Position numbers and translations under genes: made by a program. Positions 31,448-43,090 of a stretch of DNA of 64,000 bases are shown one piece after another. The stretch comes from Diphasiastrum complanatum (taxonomy: Eukaryota > Streptophyta > Lycopodiopsida > Lycopodiales > Lycopodiaceae): NCBI GenBank assembly GCA_029204225.1, contig CM055097.1:42822858-42886857 (forward strand), in the 5' to 3' direction. Under the pieces are notes generated by a model. That model ran no database searches. It was not told the origin of the DNA and saw only the letters and a list, made by a program, of their open reading frames with translations. How positions within the stretch are numbered: position 1 is the first letter of the stretch; every line of letters begins with the position of its first letter.

Positions 31448-31459
31448 GCTATGATACCA
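31448..31459 (-). other. Copia primer-binding site
   Basis: On the minus strand it reads TGGTATCATAGC, close to the initiator Met tRNA complement TGGTATCAGAGC, preceded by an LTR end TTTTCACA. It sits about 315 bases upstream of gag, as expected. The 5' LTR therefore starts at 31460 and extends right, with an unknown far border. Confidence 0.7.
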
Positions 31460-31831
31460 TGTGAAAACATCATATCAAAAAGATCTAATTTTTCCCTTTG
31501 ATCTTTAGCTAATTTAGAGAGCACATCTAGCTTCATTACAAATGTAGAAATCGTGTATCTACTACACATAGAAGATGAAAACTCAATAAGAACTTCTCAT
31601 AAACACTTAGATATGATAATTTATTATTCATGTTCATACAACAGTAGTACTCACATGTGTGGATCCATACACATAAGAAAAATAGCATTCTACACACAAA
31701 ATCTCACTATATCACCAACTATTTCTAATTGGAATGAGATTAGACTTGTGGTTGTATGGGTCAATTGTCATATATTTGTATCTTGCTTGATGGATTTCTA
31801 GAAATATTGATTTCCATGAGTGAGGGTGGGG

Positions 31832-32927
31832 CCCCACCAACCATTAACACTCTCAATCAGCGCTAATGGAAGTGCCAGTGCAGCCCGACCTGCAATTAAC
31901 GAACAAATTCAGCTAGTTGTTTCAGTTGGCACCAACTGAAACAATGCATTTTTTCACATTCACTAACCAAGGTAATATGTCATGGTTAACTAATTGAACG
32001 TAAGACATTTCCTTTAATAACTCAATGAAGCTACCCTTTGATCACCTCCATTCTCTCTCATGTCCAATGAACTCCTACTCCTTGCCTCCATGGCAGCTGC
32101 AAAATGCCATACGGAGTTCCTTGTTTTCCATTTGCAATGAACCCCCCATCTTGGATGCCATTGCAACTAGCAAATGCTATTTGGACTTTTATGTTCTTCA
32201 ACACTATTGGGAACCTCCATTATGTGCTTCAACTTGCTTCAAATATGCAACATTTGTTTCCAATATCTAGAGGGTTTTTTTGCAGCAAATTGGACACCCA
32301 TAGCTTGGTTCCTCAAAGCTTTCTAGAGGATAGAAGAACTCAAATTGGACAGCCATAGCTTGGTTCTACAAAGCCTTGTAAATAGAACAAAAGAATGTTG
32401 GAGAGTGCTAGCAACAAACTCTTATCCTAGGTAGCATCCAAGCTTTTCCCCAGCTTGTTTTGATCCAAGTGCCTTTGAAATTGTTGATGTAGGTAATAAT
32501 GAATTGAACCCTTTTGTCCTCCAAAGATTTGCTACAAAGGAGCAACACCTGTATTGAGTGAAACTTTGGCAGTCCTCCCAACTAGCCTTTTTGGGTGCAT
32601 CATTTATCAAACATTCACTAGGAAATCTGCAACATCTTTGAAATCTATAGAGCTACACTATACACCATCTACAATGAACTCCAAAAAGAGTGCATTTCCA
32701 ACTTTTTGCTCCTTGCTCTAATGAACTTTAGGAAGACTGCATTTCCAACTTCAAGGTGGCTACCTGCACCTAACCTAGCATAACTAAGAGGTGCTAGTGG
32801 GACCACAATCCTATTCAGCTAGTTGTAACAACTTTCACTAATTGTAGGTAGTGGTGCATTTGTTCAATTAGCACTAACTAAATCTCTTATCAATCAACTA
32901 GCAGAATAGCACTAACGGTTGGTGGGG
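31832..32927. mobile_element. TIR element of about 1.1 kb (CCCCACCAACC ends)
   Basis: The left end CCCCACCAACCATTAACACT and the reverse complement of the right end CCCCACCAACCGTTAGTGCT agree at 16 of 20 positions. It is internally non-coding. A perfect palindrome (GTTTCAGTTGG/CCAACTGAAAC) occurs at 31919-31942, and CAGCTAGTTGT-type words occur near both ends. No target duplication was found, so the superfamily is open. Confidence 0.55.
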
Positions 32928-33779
32928 ATTGTCAAAGTACAGCAAAAAGGACCAAGAATGGATCCAAATCAGATCCACAAGTGTGATTGGGTGTTAGATT
33001 AGATTGATCTACCAATCTACACAAGATTAGATAGCACTAGATCAAATCTACATCAACAAATCTAACAAGAACAATCAAATATGATCAAAACTTGTACTTG
33101 ATGGTTTCACTCTTGTGAATACCTGTCAGAGTACGGACTACCAGCAAATAATGAAGTACACTAAGCTTAGAAACCATTAGAAGCATAAAATCACAAGACA
33201 AATGGAGAGATTACTCAAGAAATGCACCAAAACCAAGATTTAGCTTTCTTGTCAATTATGGCCAAATGAGCCACCATATATACACAAGAGCTTATGCTTA
33301 CTCAGCTGATTTGGCACATGTGAGAGTGCCTACTCATCAAAGGATCCACCAATAATCATCAATATGGCACATGGACCAAGTTTCCTAACTTATAGCCACC
33401 TCCCTTGATTTTAGGCCAATTTTCTTAATTTATAGGGACTTGCACAAATATCTACTACAAGTTGGATCTCACCTACTACTGATGTTTTCACACATGTGAG
33501 CAGTCCTTGGCATGTGTGAGATCACTCCTATCCATGTGAAATAGCTTTTCCTACCAATAAAATGATGCCAAGTGGCATATAGCTAGAAAACTAGATTTTG
33601 GCCATTTTAGCCACTAGATCTCAAATGAAATGGTATGTACAACCTATATGACTCATCTAAATGATAAATGCATTTATTTCACACGTGGGAACAGGCTCCA
33701 CACATGTCTTATGATGATATGTACTACTCATAATGGTATTCACAAGATATGATCAAGTTAGCTTTTGCCAATTTTAACA
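32928..33779. other. Unassigned AT-rich sequence
   Basis: No protein or repeat was recognised. Short recurring words (ACATGTGAG, CATATGGCAC) suggest an old LTR, but no borders were found. Confidence 0.3.
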
Positions 33780-35440
33780 GGGATCCCCCCTAAATTTGAT
33801 GATCTATTATTCATGTGTTCCTTTTGGAAGGTTAATCAACGTGATCTTAGTAGTGTACTATGATTCATTAGGATTGATTGTGGTGAAATGATTAGATATT
33901 AATTAAGAAATTTTGTTATAATTTGGACTAAGTGTATGCAAGAAATTGAATTTGAAATTTCGTATGTTAAAGGAGCAAAGCATCAAATTGCTGACACTTT
34001 GAGCCACATTTGTGAAATAAAAGAAATTTCTTTCACAAGGATTACTATAAATTTATAACTTTAGTTCACGGATTATTTGAAGAAATCTCCAAAATTAGTA
34101 CTAATTAGGGTATATATAATTGTTAGGGCTAAGTGGCAAGGTGCTCATATTAGAATGAAATATATGAAAGTAGAAGATTGATTTTTTCATTCGTAACAGA
34201 TTGTTATTCTGCAAAGGAAAAATGTGTGTCTCAAGTAACATTGCTATTCAAATTAAGATCTTATTTGATTGTTTTGATGCAACTTGTGTTGGTCATATGA
34301 ACATAGGATATTGGATTTGTACGAAGGATATTCTTTCGACCATAAATAAAACTCTTTGGACAATCCTACATTGTTAAATGTAAACAACGATGACTCAAAA
34401 GCCAAAGGATTATTGTTACCATTGATAATTCCATCCAAAAGGTGGAAAGCTATCTTGATGAATTATGTAATTGATCTTCTCAAGATGCAAAAAGGTGATT
34501 ATGTGGTTTGGGTAAGAGAATCAATTAGCTTATTCTTGTGAAAACCATGATGAAAGTTATGATTTAGTCTGGATCTTTATCGAACTTCTATTCAAGATTT
34601 ATGGGTTTGCCTTCTAATATTATTAGTGATCTTGATTTCAACTCCATTGAATAATTTTGGTTCATCATATTTCACAAATTTGAAGATTCAGTTCTTCATA
34701 TCATCTTGAATTAGAAGGTCAATTAGAGAGCACTAATCAGTTGGTGGGAGATATGTTGAGGGCATGTGTCTCATATAAGCAATCTCATTGGAAAATGTAT
34801 CTACCATTGATTGATAGGCTTATTATTGTGATAATGTATGCAATCCATTTATGCTTATGTAAGGATTTCTATTACGGATACTTATCAATTTTGAATTGGA
34901 ATTTGTTCAATTTTAGAAAGTAGCTGATATCTTTGCATGATATGCACAGAATGTTGCAGTTGCTTGTGAAAATACTTTTGAGTGTCTAAGATTGAGCTAA
35001 GCACTATGTACGTTGGTGGATAGTGGGGGGGTTGAGATTTCTAAAGATTCGAATGTTTTGTATGGGAAACCAATATAAACTATCAACATGTTTTAATGGA
35101 TCGTATAAGATTTTCAAAATTCTTGCGTATTTAGCTTATTAGTTAGATTTGTCTGTGGGTGGTAGAGTGTATATGGTATTTCATGTGAGTCATTTAAGGC
35201 TTAGCTCACAAGAAGGAGATATCTTATCATCAAAAGATGATCTCCTTCAAATTATCTCTCAAAGAGCTCCTTTGGATAACCATAAAAAGCAATTGAGAAA
35301 TCGCTTTTTGTAGCAAAATTGTTGGTTCATGGGAAGGGCATTCTTGTGTTGAAGATTCTTTGGGGCAAACTGATTTGTCAAAGATGAAATTTAAAAAAAA
35401 TTTCAATACGAGGTTAGAATCAAAATAAAGTAGAAAGAAT
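33780..35440 (+). pseudogene. Ty3-gypsy RNase H to integrase remnant
   Basis: The reading with many stops gives FEISYVKGAKHQIADTLSHI (RNase H tail), a decayed zinc-binding block, SKAKGLLLPLIIPSKRWKAI (integrase core start), FMGLPSNIISDLDFNSIE (the HGxPxxIVSDRDxxF motif), and KILAYLAYQLDLSVGGRVYM followed by VFHVSHLRLS (integrase C-terminal region). At 35441 TGTTATGTCC may begin the 3' LTR. Clearly inactive. Confidence 0.8.
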
Positions 35441-36930
35441 GTTATGTCCATAGATGTCTGTAGTGGCATTAGGCTTGGCCTAAACCATAAGGTAGCCCTT
35501 CATTTGAAATAGGTCTTGGTCCCTCTTTGGTTAAGGCCCTACCTCATGCAAGAGTGATTATCAATGATGTCTATATATGGATACTATAGCTATGCATGGA
35601 AAGGGATGTTCTTGGATGGAGAATCAGCATGTTGTATGGAGGCTAAGGTAGGATTTTAAAACCTTCCTAAGATAGGATTCTTAGCCATGTTTGCACCTAT
35701 AAAAAGAATGTTGTTGGAAGAGTGAGAGACAAATCATTTCATGAGATAAACAAGTGATCAATATATTAGCACATATCAATGTGGGCTAAAATTAGAGGAA
35801 TTTGCTAATTTCAAGTCATAAGTGCGAAAAAGGTTTTTTTTCTTATCTAAATTTTGTTGGCGATTAGCTTGGGAAACAAACCATTACATGCACCATTTTT
35901 TTGGCATCTCATCCATTTTCAAAAGAGAGCATTGTAAACAATCAATTATTGAATGCTCATGGCTTTGGTAGTGAGTGAATCTTTGCTTATTTTATTGTGC
36001 TTCCACATTTGCTATGAAGAAGAAGTTAGGTAAGGATTTTTTTTCCATAGGGATTTAACATTGGTTAAGCTTATGATCCTACCAACCTCTAGTTGAATTT
36101 GGCATATTGTATACAAATTACTAAAAATGGATTGTCACGAATTTGGATTTTGTTTTTTAACACTTCACTAATTGAACATTGTGCTTATGTCCGGAAGTAC
36201 GGAGGCTCTGAGGCTCTATTTTCAAGAAACAAGTTGGTCTAGTAATAAATCATTGGAGATTAGGTAGTGTTTTATGTTCCAACCTCCTAAATACTCAAGC
36301 TTAGACCTCTTAATTGTAATGTTGAAGGCAATCGAAGGGCCCCTAGGCCTAAAGCCAAGGAAGAGACCAAAGAACAAGGCCACTGTTGATGATGACAAAG
36401 ACCTTCATTGACAGATTGGAGATTATTTCTTTTGCTAAGGTTAGTTTTGTAGTTTAACATCTTTTAAACAAAAAATGACCATCTCTCAAGTTTTACTTAT
36501 TTTTTGTTGTTGTTTTAGGTGCACCAGGGCACACTCTAAATGCACTAGTGATGTTATTTTCTTGATCTGAATAGTCGTTACATGAGTTTTTATATACTAC
36601 TATAAGCATGCCTTAATTTAGTTGTCACATTGAATTGATGTTATGCAGAAGTGTTGTCACCAACTTGTGGTGTGTCAGTTGACGATATTCAAAGGCAAAC
36701 AATCACAAGGGGATGATCTTTTCTTTGCGAAAATGCTAGAAATGAACCTCCAAACAATCAAGATGATGTGGATGTTAGAACTGGTTGCTAAACCACTCTA
36801 ATACCAATTGTTGGAAATTGTGTGATGCTACAAGCTATTGACAACTTCAAAAATCAATCTCATGCAGAATGAAATCTATATCCTAATCTATACAACTTTC
36901 ATTTGTGAAGGTGTTATATCCTACTTGTCA
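35441..36930. other. Gypsy 3' LTR region and unassigned sequence
   Basis: It starts with TGTTATGTCC, as does the sequence after the other gypsy tail at 55.64 kb, so an LTR is likely. The right border was not found. TTGTTGGAAATTGTG near 36810 resembles a copia LTR start. Confidence 0.35.
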
Positions 36931-36938
36931 AAAAAGCA

Positions 36939-37340
36939 ATGCACTATTTCTTTATCTTCAACTACATCAGAGTACAAGGCATTGACTACTACAAAAAGGA
37001 GGTCATTTGGTTGAAAAGGATTTTGGTGAAGCTTGAAGTTCAAAATGGTGATCAAATCCCCACCATATCTCGTGACAACCAATCCTCACAACATCTTGTT
37101 ACGAATCCTATTTTCTATGCAAGATCTAAGCATATTGAGGTAGCACATCATTTTTTGAGAGAGAAGGTCCAACTCCAACATGTTTCAAGTGTTGAATGTG
37201 TGGCCAATATCTTTACAAAGACTTTGTCAAATAATCCTTTCATGAAGCTAAGGTTAGTTAGGAGTTGTGAGTTAGAGTATGTTAAAACTAACAAACTGAA
37301 TTTCAGGAGGAGTGTGGAAAATGCAATTTTTATTGACTAG
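36939..37340 (+). pseudogene. Ty1-copia RNase H C-terminal fragment
   Basis: The frame encodes KKEVIWLKRILVKLEVQNGD, then NQSSQHLVTNPIFYARSKHI and EVAHHFLREKVQLQHVSSVE, the copia RNase H tail with the ARSKHI(E/D) motif. It is 5'-truncated and lacks the catalytic residues. A purine tract (AGGAGGAG) and TGTGGAAAATGC at 37313 mark the probable start of the 3' LTR. Confidence 0.88.
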
Positions 37341-38175
37341 TTTTGGTCATTCTTGTAAAATTTGGTATGGATGAGGACCGGGGCATCCAATTTGATGTAA
37401 TATGTATAGTTTGTAGTATTAAGGTCACTTGGAATGTGTCACTACTTTGGATGGTCAATACAGGCTTGTCATCTAGTGGAAAAAATCAAGCCTCCTATTT
37501 TGTAGGGAATCTAGACAAGTTTGTGTCATAAGTTTGTTGATTCAGCATAGCTCAATGAATTATTGAATTTTAACAAAATGGCATACATCAATGAATGGGC
37601 ACAGTGGGTTTTGAAAATATGGGTACACGACAATTTACGACATCAAAACCGCAATCACAACAAAAACTTAACAAGACAAACGGGAATGGCAGTATTAAAT
37701 ACCGGGGGAGGCCAAAATAGCCAACCAACTTGAAGGAAAAAATTTTACACAAGTGAGTGACTTGCAAAAACTTACTTGGGAAAAATATCACTAAGTTAAT
37801 GAAGGGGAGGTGAATCTTATTTACAAAAAAAAAAATCTTGGAATGACATCATCCCATGGTGAAATGTCAAAAGGGGGGCCTGGCTGCATACATCATGCAT
37901 GAGTCACTTGGGCAATGATAAACAAAATTTTGAAGAAATTTGCATGTACATCAAGTGTCCACCAAGTGTCCATAGGTGTTTGGGCAGCCTACAAGTGAAA
38001 GGGATAAGGGAGAAAGGGTTGACTGATGTGATGCTGAAATGGCATTGTTCACATGTTGAAATAGAAAGAAGTGACTGAAAAATGAAGGGTTGTCAAAATG
38101 AATGGTGACTCCTTTCCACCCTATATATAACACCACCCAAAACGTTGAGTTGGGTAGCCTGAAAATAATCCCAGT
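37313..38175 (+). mobile_element. Probable copia 3' LTR with TATA box
   Basis: The inferred LTR begins TGTGGAAAATGC right after the purine tract. A TATA box (CTATATATAA, 38121-38130) lies about 810 bases in and would serve as the LTR promoter. The right border is not defined, and the transcribed part may include the duplicated sequence that follows. Confidence 0.4.
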
Positions 38176-38180
38176 GAAGA

Positions 38181-38489
38181 GTGTTGCTCTTGTGTTGTTT
38201 TGCTGCTCTTCTGCTATGTTTTGCTATCCTGCTATGTTGCTGTGCTGATATGCTGCTCTGAGCTTCTTGTATTATGATATACTGATGTGTTGAGGGAGGA
38301 GAATGGCACCATCTTTATGTTACTGCTGAAGCTGAGTGTTGCTCTTGTGTTGTTTTGTTGCTCTTCTGCTATGTTTTGCTATCCTGCTATGTTGCTGTGC
38401 TGATATGCTGCTCTGAGCTTCTTGTGTATGATATACTGATGTGTTGAGGGAGGAGAATGGCACCATCTTTATGTTACTGCTGAATCTGA
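38181..38489. repeat. Tandem duplication, 155-bp unit
   Basis: GTGTTGCTCTTGTG starts at 38181 and again at 38336. The two copies are nearly identical over 155 bases and are rich in GCTATGTTGC/CTGCTCT words. It is non-coding. Confidence 0.9.
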
Positions 38490-39590
38490 GTTCTTTCACC
38501 TAGTAATACTGATTGTAGGAGTTGTGTGAGTTATCATCTGTAGAAATCTGTGAGAGTATGAGGTGATGCTTTTGTGAGTAGAAGGTATTTGCAGGAGTGA
38601 GAAAGCCTTTGTTATACTGCTATATTGCCAGTGCTAGGGAAGTTTTCATCTCCTTGTCATGCTGCTAAAGATGAGTTGCATTCTCTTTTAGGAATTTAAG
38701 CTGTGTTTTTCCTGTAATAATGTGACAGAGACAAAATTGCTGAAGGTGCTGAGTTGAGTTCAGTAGTGTGAGTCCTGTGTATGCATTGTTGAGTTGTTGT
38801 CGGAGGGGAATTCTCTTTCTTTTAGTAAAGGGGTCGTGAAATGAAGTATATCCTCAGGAGGCTGGAGAGTTCCGAGAATGTATGGGACGGTCACAACTGT
38901 TGTTGAGTCAATGTGGTGAAATGCTAGCTTTGAAAAAAGAAAAACAATTGTGTTGATAGGTGTTTCTTTCTGAGAAATTGTTACCACGATGTGGGAGTAG
39001 TTACCACGTTCTTAAAACTGTCATGATCTTTGGGAAGTTCTATACTGATGTCTGGAGACTCGATGTTGAATTCATAAGTGAGATTGATATCTGCCCAGTA
39101 TTAGAGTCATGATATTGTCTGATAACTATCTGTTGGAAGTAGACAGCTGCAAGTATGCGGTCAACATGAAGTCGCCAGTCTGTGGAGAGAGGTATACGTG
39201 CATGCAGTATCAAAAACACCCGCTGGCAGTGTAGCTCGTTGCAACTAGGGCATAACCAGGGTGCATGTGTGTATGAGGTCGGTTTCTTTTCCGTGATGAA
39301 ACAGTTCTACAGTCTCTGACCAGCGAACAAGAACCCGCAGCTATATGAGTGCGATGTCATCCCATTATCATGGACAGCCTGTGCTCTGAGGAACTTGAAA
39401 TTGTTATCATGATATGTTTTGAGCGCAACCTATATCTTGAAGAAATCCGAGTGTAATGTGCCATGGCTGTTGCCTTCATGTGTGTGAATCCAAGCAGAAT
39501 CCTAGTGCGTTGACCTACGAGTTGTGAATCGTGCATGATACCATTCTCCAAGCATTTCATTGAAAAATATGACATGTTCCTACATAGGAA
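38490..39590. other. Unassigned sequence
   Basis: Moderate GC, with no recognised motif. Open frames on the minus strand (38760-38987, 39357-39575) lack family features. Confidence 0.3.
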
Positions 39591-39900
39591 AATTTTATTA
39601 GTTTAGAGACTCCTTCACTAGGTTTTCCTAGTTTAAAAATGTTTGTGCACAAATTCTATCTAGGAAAACATTGAAATTCCTAGATACATTTGCACCATCT
39701 TTAACTAGGAAAAAGATTTCCTAGTAATAAAATGTATCTTTGCATATATTTCATCTAAGGAAAAATGTATGTTCGGAAAACCCTTGATTGTTAGGAAAAC
39801 ATTTTTCTAAATAAAAAAATGTATGTGATATCAAGTTAATTTAGGAAAAACATTTAATTTTCTAGATACCTTTTGAATTATGAATTAAAAAAGATTCTTA
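39590..39900. repeat. CTAGGAAAA-word region, copy 1
   Basis: CTAGGAAAA or its complement TTTTCCTAG recurs about ten times, spaced every 20-40 bases, in AT-rich sequence. The same composition is found at 48530-48900. Confidence 0.55.
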
Positions 39901-39929
39901 TGTAATATAAAGGCGTGCCTTTGTCACTT

Positions 39930-41390
39930 GATGTAGCTCAAAATCGATGTAATATATCAATTGAGATATTAGTTTCGATGCAATATATCAATTGAGATAC
40001 AACTTTGGCATGTAATGCACAAGGTTGTTCATAGAGTGATCGAATTCAAAGAATATCGAGTTGCTTTCAAGCTTCAAATCATTCAAAGTTGATGCATGTC
40101 ACCCAAAATAGCTAAAAAATAATGCCCAACAAGCGATTTGATGCTTACCATTAAACAAAATTCACCAAATGATCAAAATTGACCAATCTCAATGTTAATA
40201 GCTTCAAATTGTTCGAGTACGATCCCTTATCAATGAAAGTATTTCCTATCACTTCAGATATGATATCTATTTCTCAAGATAGCTTGAATTTAATGCCTAC
40301 ACACAAGAATGCTCAATTTTGATCCTCACCTATGGACATGGCTCATTGAGTGATTGAATTTGACTAATATCGACTCAGTTGTACATTTAAATTGCTCATG
40401 TTCGATCCGTTGTTGATAGTGTTGATCCCTATGACACAAAATATCCCAAACTTTATTTCACTTGAGATCAATCAATTTTGGCCCTTATCGCTCAAGAGTA
40501 TTCGTTGAGTGATTAAATTGGATGAATCCTAAGCTTAGGACAACTACATAGCTCAAATTTCACGCATATGACTTAAAGATAGCTCAAACTTGATGCATAA
40601 CATGTAATTTTGAACTTTATTAGTTGACATGGCTCATTAAGTGATCAAGTTCAATCATTTTTAAGTCTAGTACATTCAGATTGTATGAATTTGATTGTTT
40701 TTTTATGGAGTTGACCCCTATCACATGAGATAGTTGAAATTCAATGTATATCACTCAAGATACTTGATGTCTACATGTCTCAATAACTTCAGTTCAATGC
40801 CTATACTACAAGTTAGTCTCTAACTACTTTACATGGCTCATCAAGTGATCGAACTTAATCAATCTCAATTTTAAAGCATTTAGATTGCTTGAGTTCTATC
40901 TCTTATTAATGGAATAGGTTCCGATCACTTCAGATAGCTCATATTGACATTTGCTAAAAATAGGCCAATTACCTCTTCAGATTCTATTTGAACATCTACC
41001 AATCAATACTCTAATTCAAACTATGAAAATGAATGATGAGTCACTTGAGACCACTCAATTTTGGTCCCTATTGCTCAAGAATGATGATAGCAAAAGAGTT
41101 TTGAGCTTAGGATCACAAAGCTCGAATTTCATCCACATTACTCAAAATAGCTCAAATTTAATGCGTAGCATGTGATTTTGACTTTTATTAATTTATATGG
41201 CTCAATTTCAGTCATTTTGAGTCCAATCTACTTAAGTTTCCTTAAATCTAATCCCTTCTTGACAATGCTGACCCCTATCACATGAGATAGCTAAAATTCA
41301 ATGTATAACACTCAAGACGGCTTGTTTTTGGACATGATCACCCAAAATTTTTATTAAGTGACGAAAGTAGAGGGATCTTGAGTCCAAGAC
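39930..41390. repeat. Degenerate tandem array (GATAGCTCAAATTTGATGC), left part
   Basis: Short monomers such as CACTCAAGATAGCTCAAATT and GATGCCTATCACTCAAGAT recur with variation. A longer unit beginning CATGGCTCATTAAGTGATC recurs near 40338, 40627, 40828 and 41197, so there is a higher-order period of roughly 200-370 bases. It is strongly diverged. Open frames here are chance. Confidence 0.7.
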
Positions 41391-41396
41391 ATTAAG

Positions 41397-41880
41397 TTAG
41401 CACAAATTGGATGGGCTCACATATGAAGATGGATTACCCTCGACTTGCTTGCCCTTGTCTTCATATGTGAGTCTTATTGGCTCCATTCTTACCCTTGATG
41501 ACCTTCTTGGAGTGATTGGTACACTTGGCTCTTGCTCCTCCTCAAGATCAAGATTGTCTTGATCCTCGGCCACCTCCCTCTTCATAGGTGATTTGGTTGG
41601 AGCCATCAAAAAGCTTATGCATCTTACTTTCATCAAATATGACATCACTTCTTTGAAGATGGAATGTATACCTTGTATCCCTTTCTTGCATTGCCATACC
41701 TGAGCATGATCCTCTTGATTGATGATGGATCCTCCTCTGTCCTTGTCTCCAAAGGTGTATGCACATAGAAAACGCATCCAAACACCCATTGAGTCCTTAA
41801 GTTGGGCTTCTTCCCATATAATACTTCAAATGGTGTTTTGCCTTCAATAGAGCTACATGGAACTCTTCATCAAATAGGGG
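41397..41880 (-). pseudogene. Ty1-copia fragment between integrase and RT
   Basis: On the minus strand it reads FGDKDRGG, FDESKMHKLFDGS in one frame, and EVAEDQDNLDLEEEQEPSVP then RRSSRVRMEP in another. This is the acidic linker and the TPRRSxR motif found in copia polyproteins before the RT domain. It lies within the tandem array and so inserted into it or arrived by rearrangement. Confidence 0.7.
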
Positions 41881-42640
41881 TATAGGGACAAGAAAACTCC
41901 TTTCTGGTGAATCTCACACATGGGGGAATAATGACATCTTAATACTTTGTGATTGCACATGATCAAGTGTAGATTGATAACCAAGATCTATCTCTCAATT
42001 CTATGGCAAGGGAACATATCTACATGCATAAAACCATCATTCAAGTACATTCACAAGTGTGGAGAGGTGTACAACAAAAAATAAGTGTGGGAAAGCCTTG
42101 CTCTCGGGTAGAGAGAGAAATTGATATAAAAAAACTCAAGTAGAGTGTGTGTGTGTGTGTGTGTAGAAAAATCTAGAAATGCAAACTTCCAAGATCTCAA
42201 GTACATAATGAAGCTATCCATCCTTCTAATAGGAACTTGTGGAGGAAGATGCTCAAAATCTATTGGACCTCTTTTTCACCTCCTCTAGATGTGATTGGAT
42301 GAGTGAATTATGACACCCATGATTTGATTGGACCATCTCCATGAAAGTCCCTCTTTTGACTGGTCTCTTGATTTCATGCCAACACTTTGACATGAGTCAC
42401 ATATCCAATTTAATTAGAACACTTGTAGCATGCCTAACTATCTTCAGCCACATCATGAAATGGTTTTGGCCTAATCATCAAAGTAGATCTCTCCTCCAAC
42501 ATTGATAGAGCATATCTAGATTGACATATAAAAGCATAATCATGATGAAATTCAATCTCAAGACTTGTAAAAAACAAGCAAACTTTGGATTCCTACTCCT
42601 CCTCAAGATATTTATACGAGATCAAATTAGTGAAATATCG
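41881..42640. other. Unassigned, includes (GT)n
   Basis: Non-coding flank of the copia fragment. A short (GT)n tract lies at about 42144-42164. Confidence 0.4.
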
Positions 42641-42644
42641 AGCT

Positions 42645-43090
42645 TACAAGTTTAAGAAAGTATAATTTTGATGCTTGTTGCTCAAGATAGCTCAAACTCG
42701 ATGCCTAGCACGTGATTTTGATCCTAATCACTTGACATAGTTGATAAATTGCTCAAACTTGATCAATCTCAAATTCAAACTAGTTTGGGTGCTTGAGTTT
42801 CATTTGGCCTCATTGATGGAATTGGGCCTACACATGAAATAGCTCAAATTTCAAATTTATCACTCGAGATAGCACAAACTTGATATCTGTGACTTGAGAT
42901 AACTCTATCTTGATGTTGTCACTTGAGATAGCTCAAATTTGGGTAAACATTGAATCATTGTATATTTAAAGGTACTTAGCTACCTCAAAGTGCATGCTTA
43001 TGATTCAAAGTTACTCAAATTGGATGCCCTAGATGTGATTTTCAAATTTGAAACATTTAGATTACTCAAGTTTAATCCTTTGTCAAAGTT
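42645..43090. repeat. Degenerate tandem array, right part
   Basis: Same monomers as 39930-41390 (TTGCTCAAGATAGCTCAAAC, CACTTGAGATAGCTCAAATT), continuing after the copia insertion. Confidence 0.7.
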
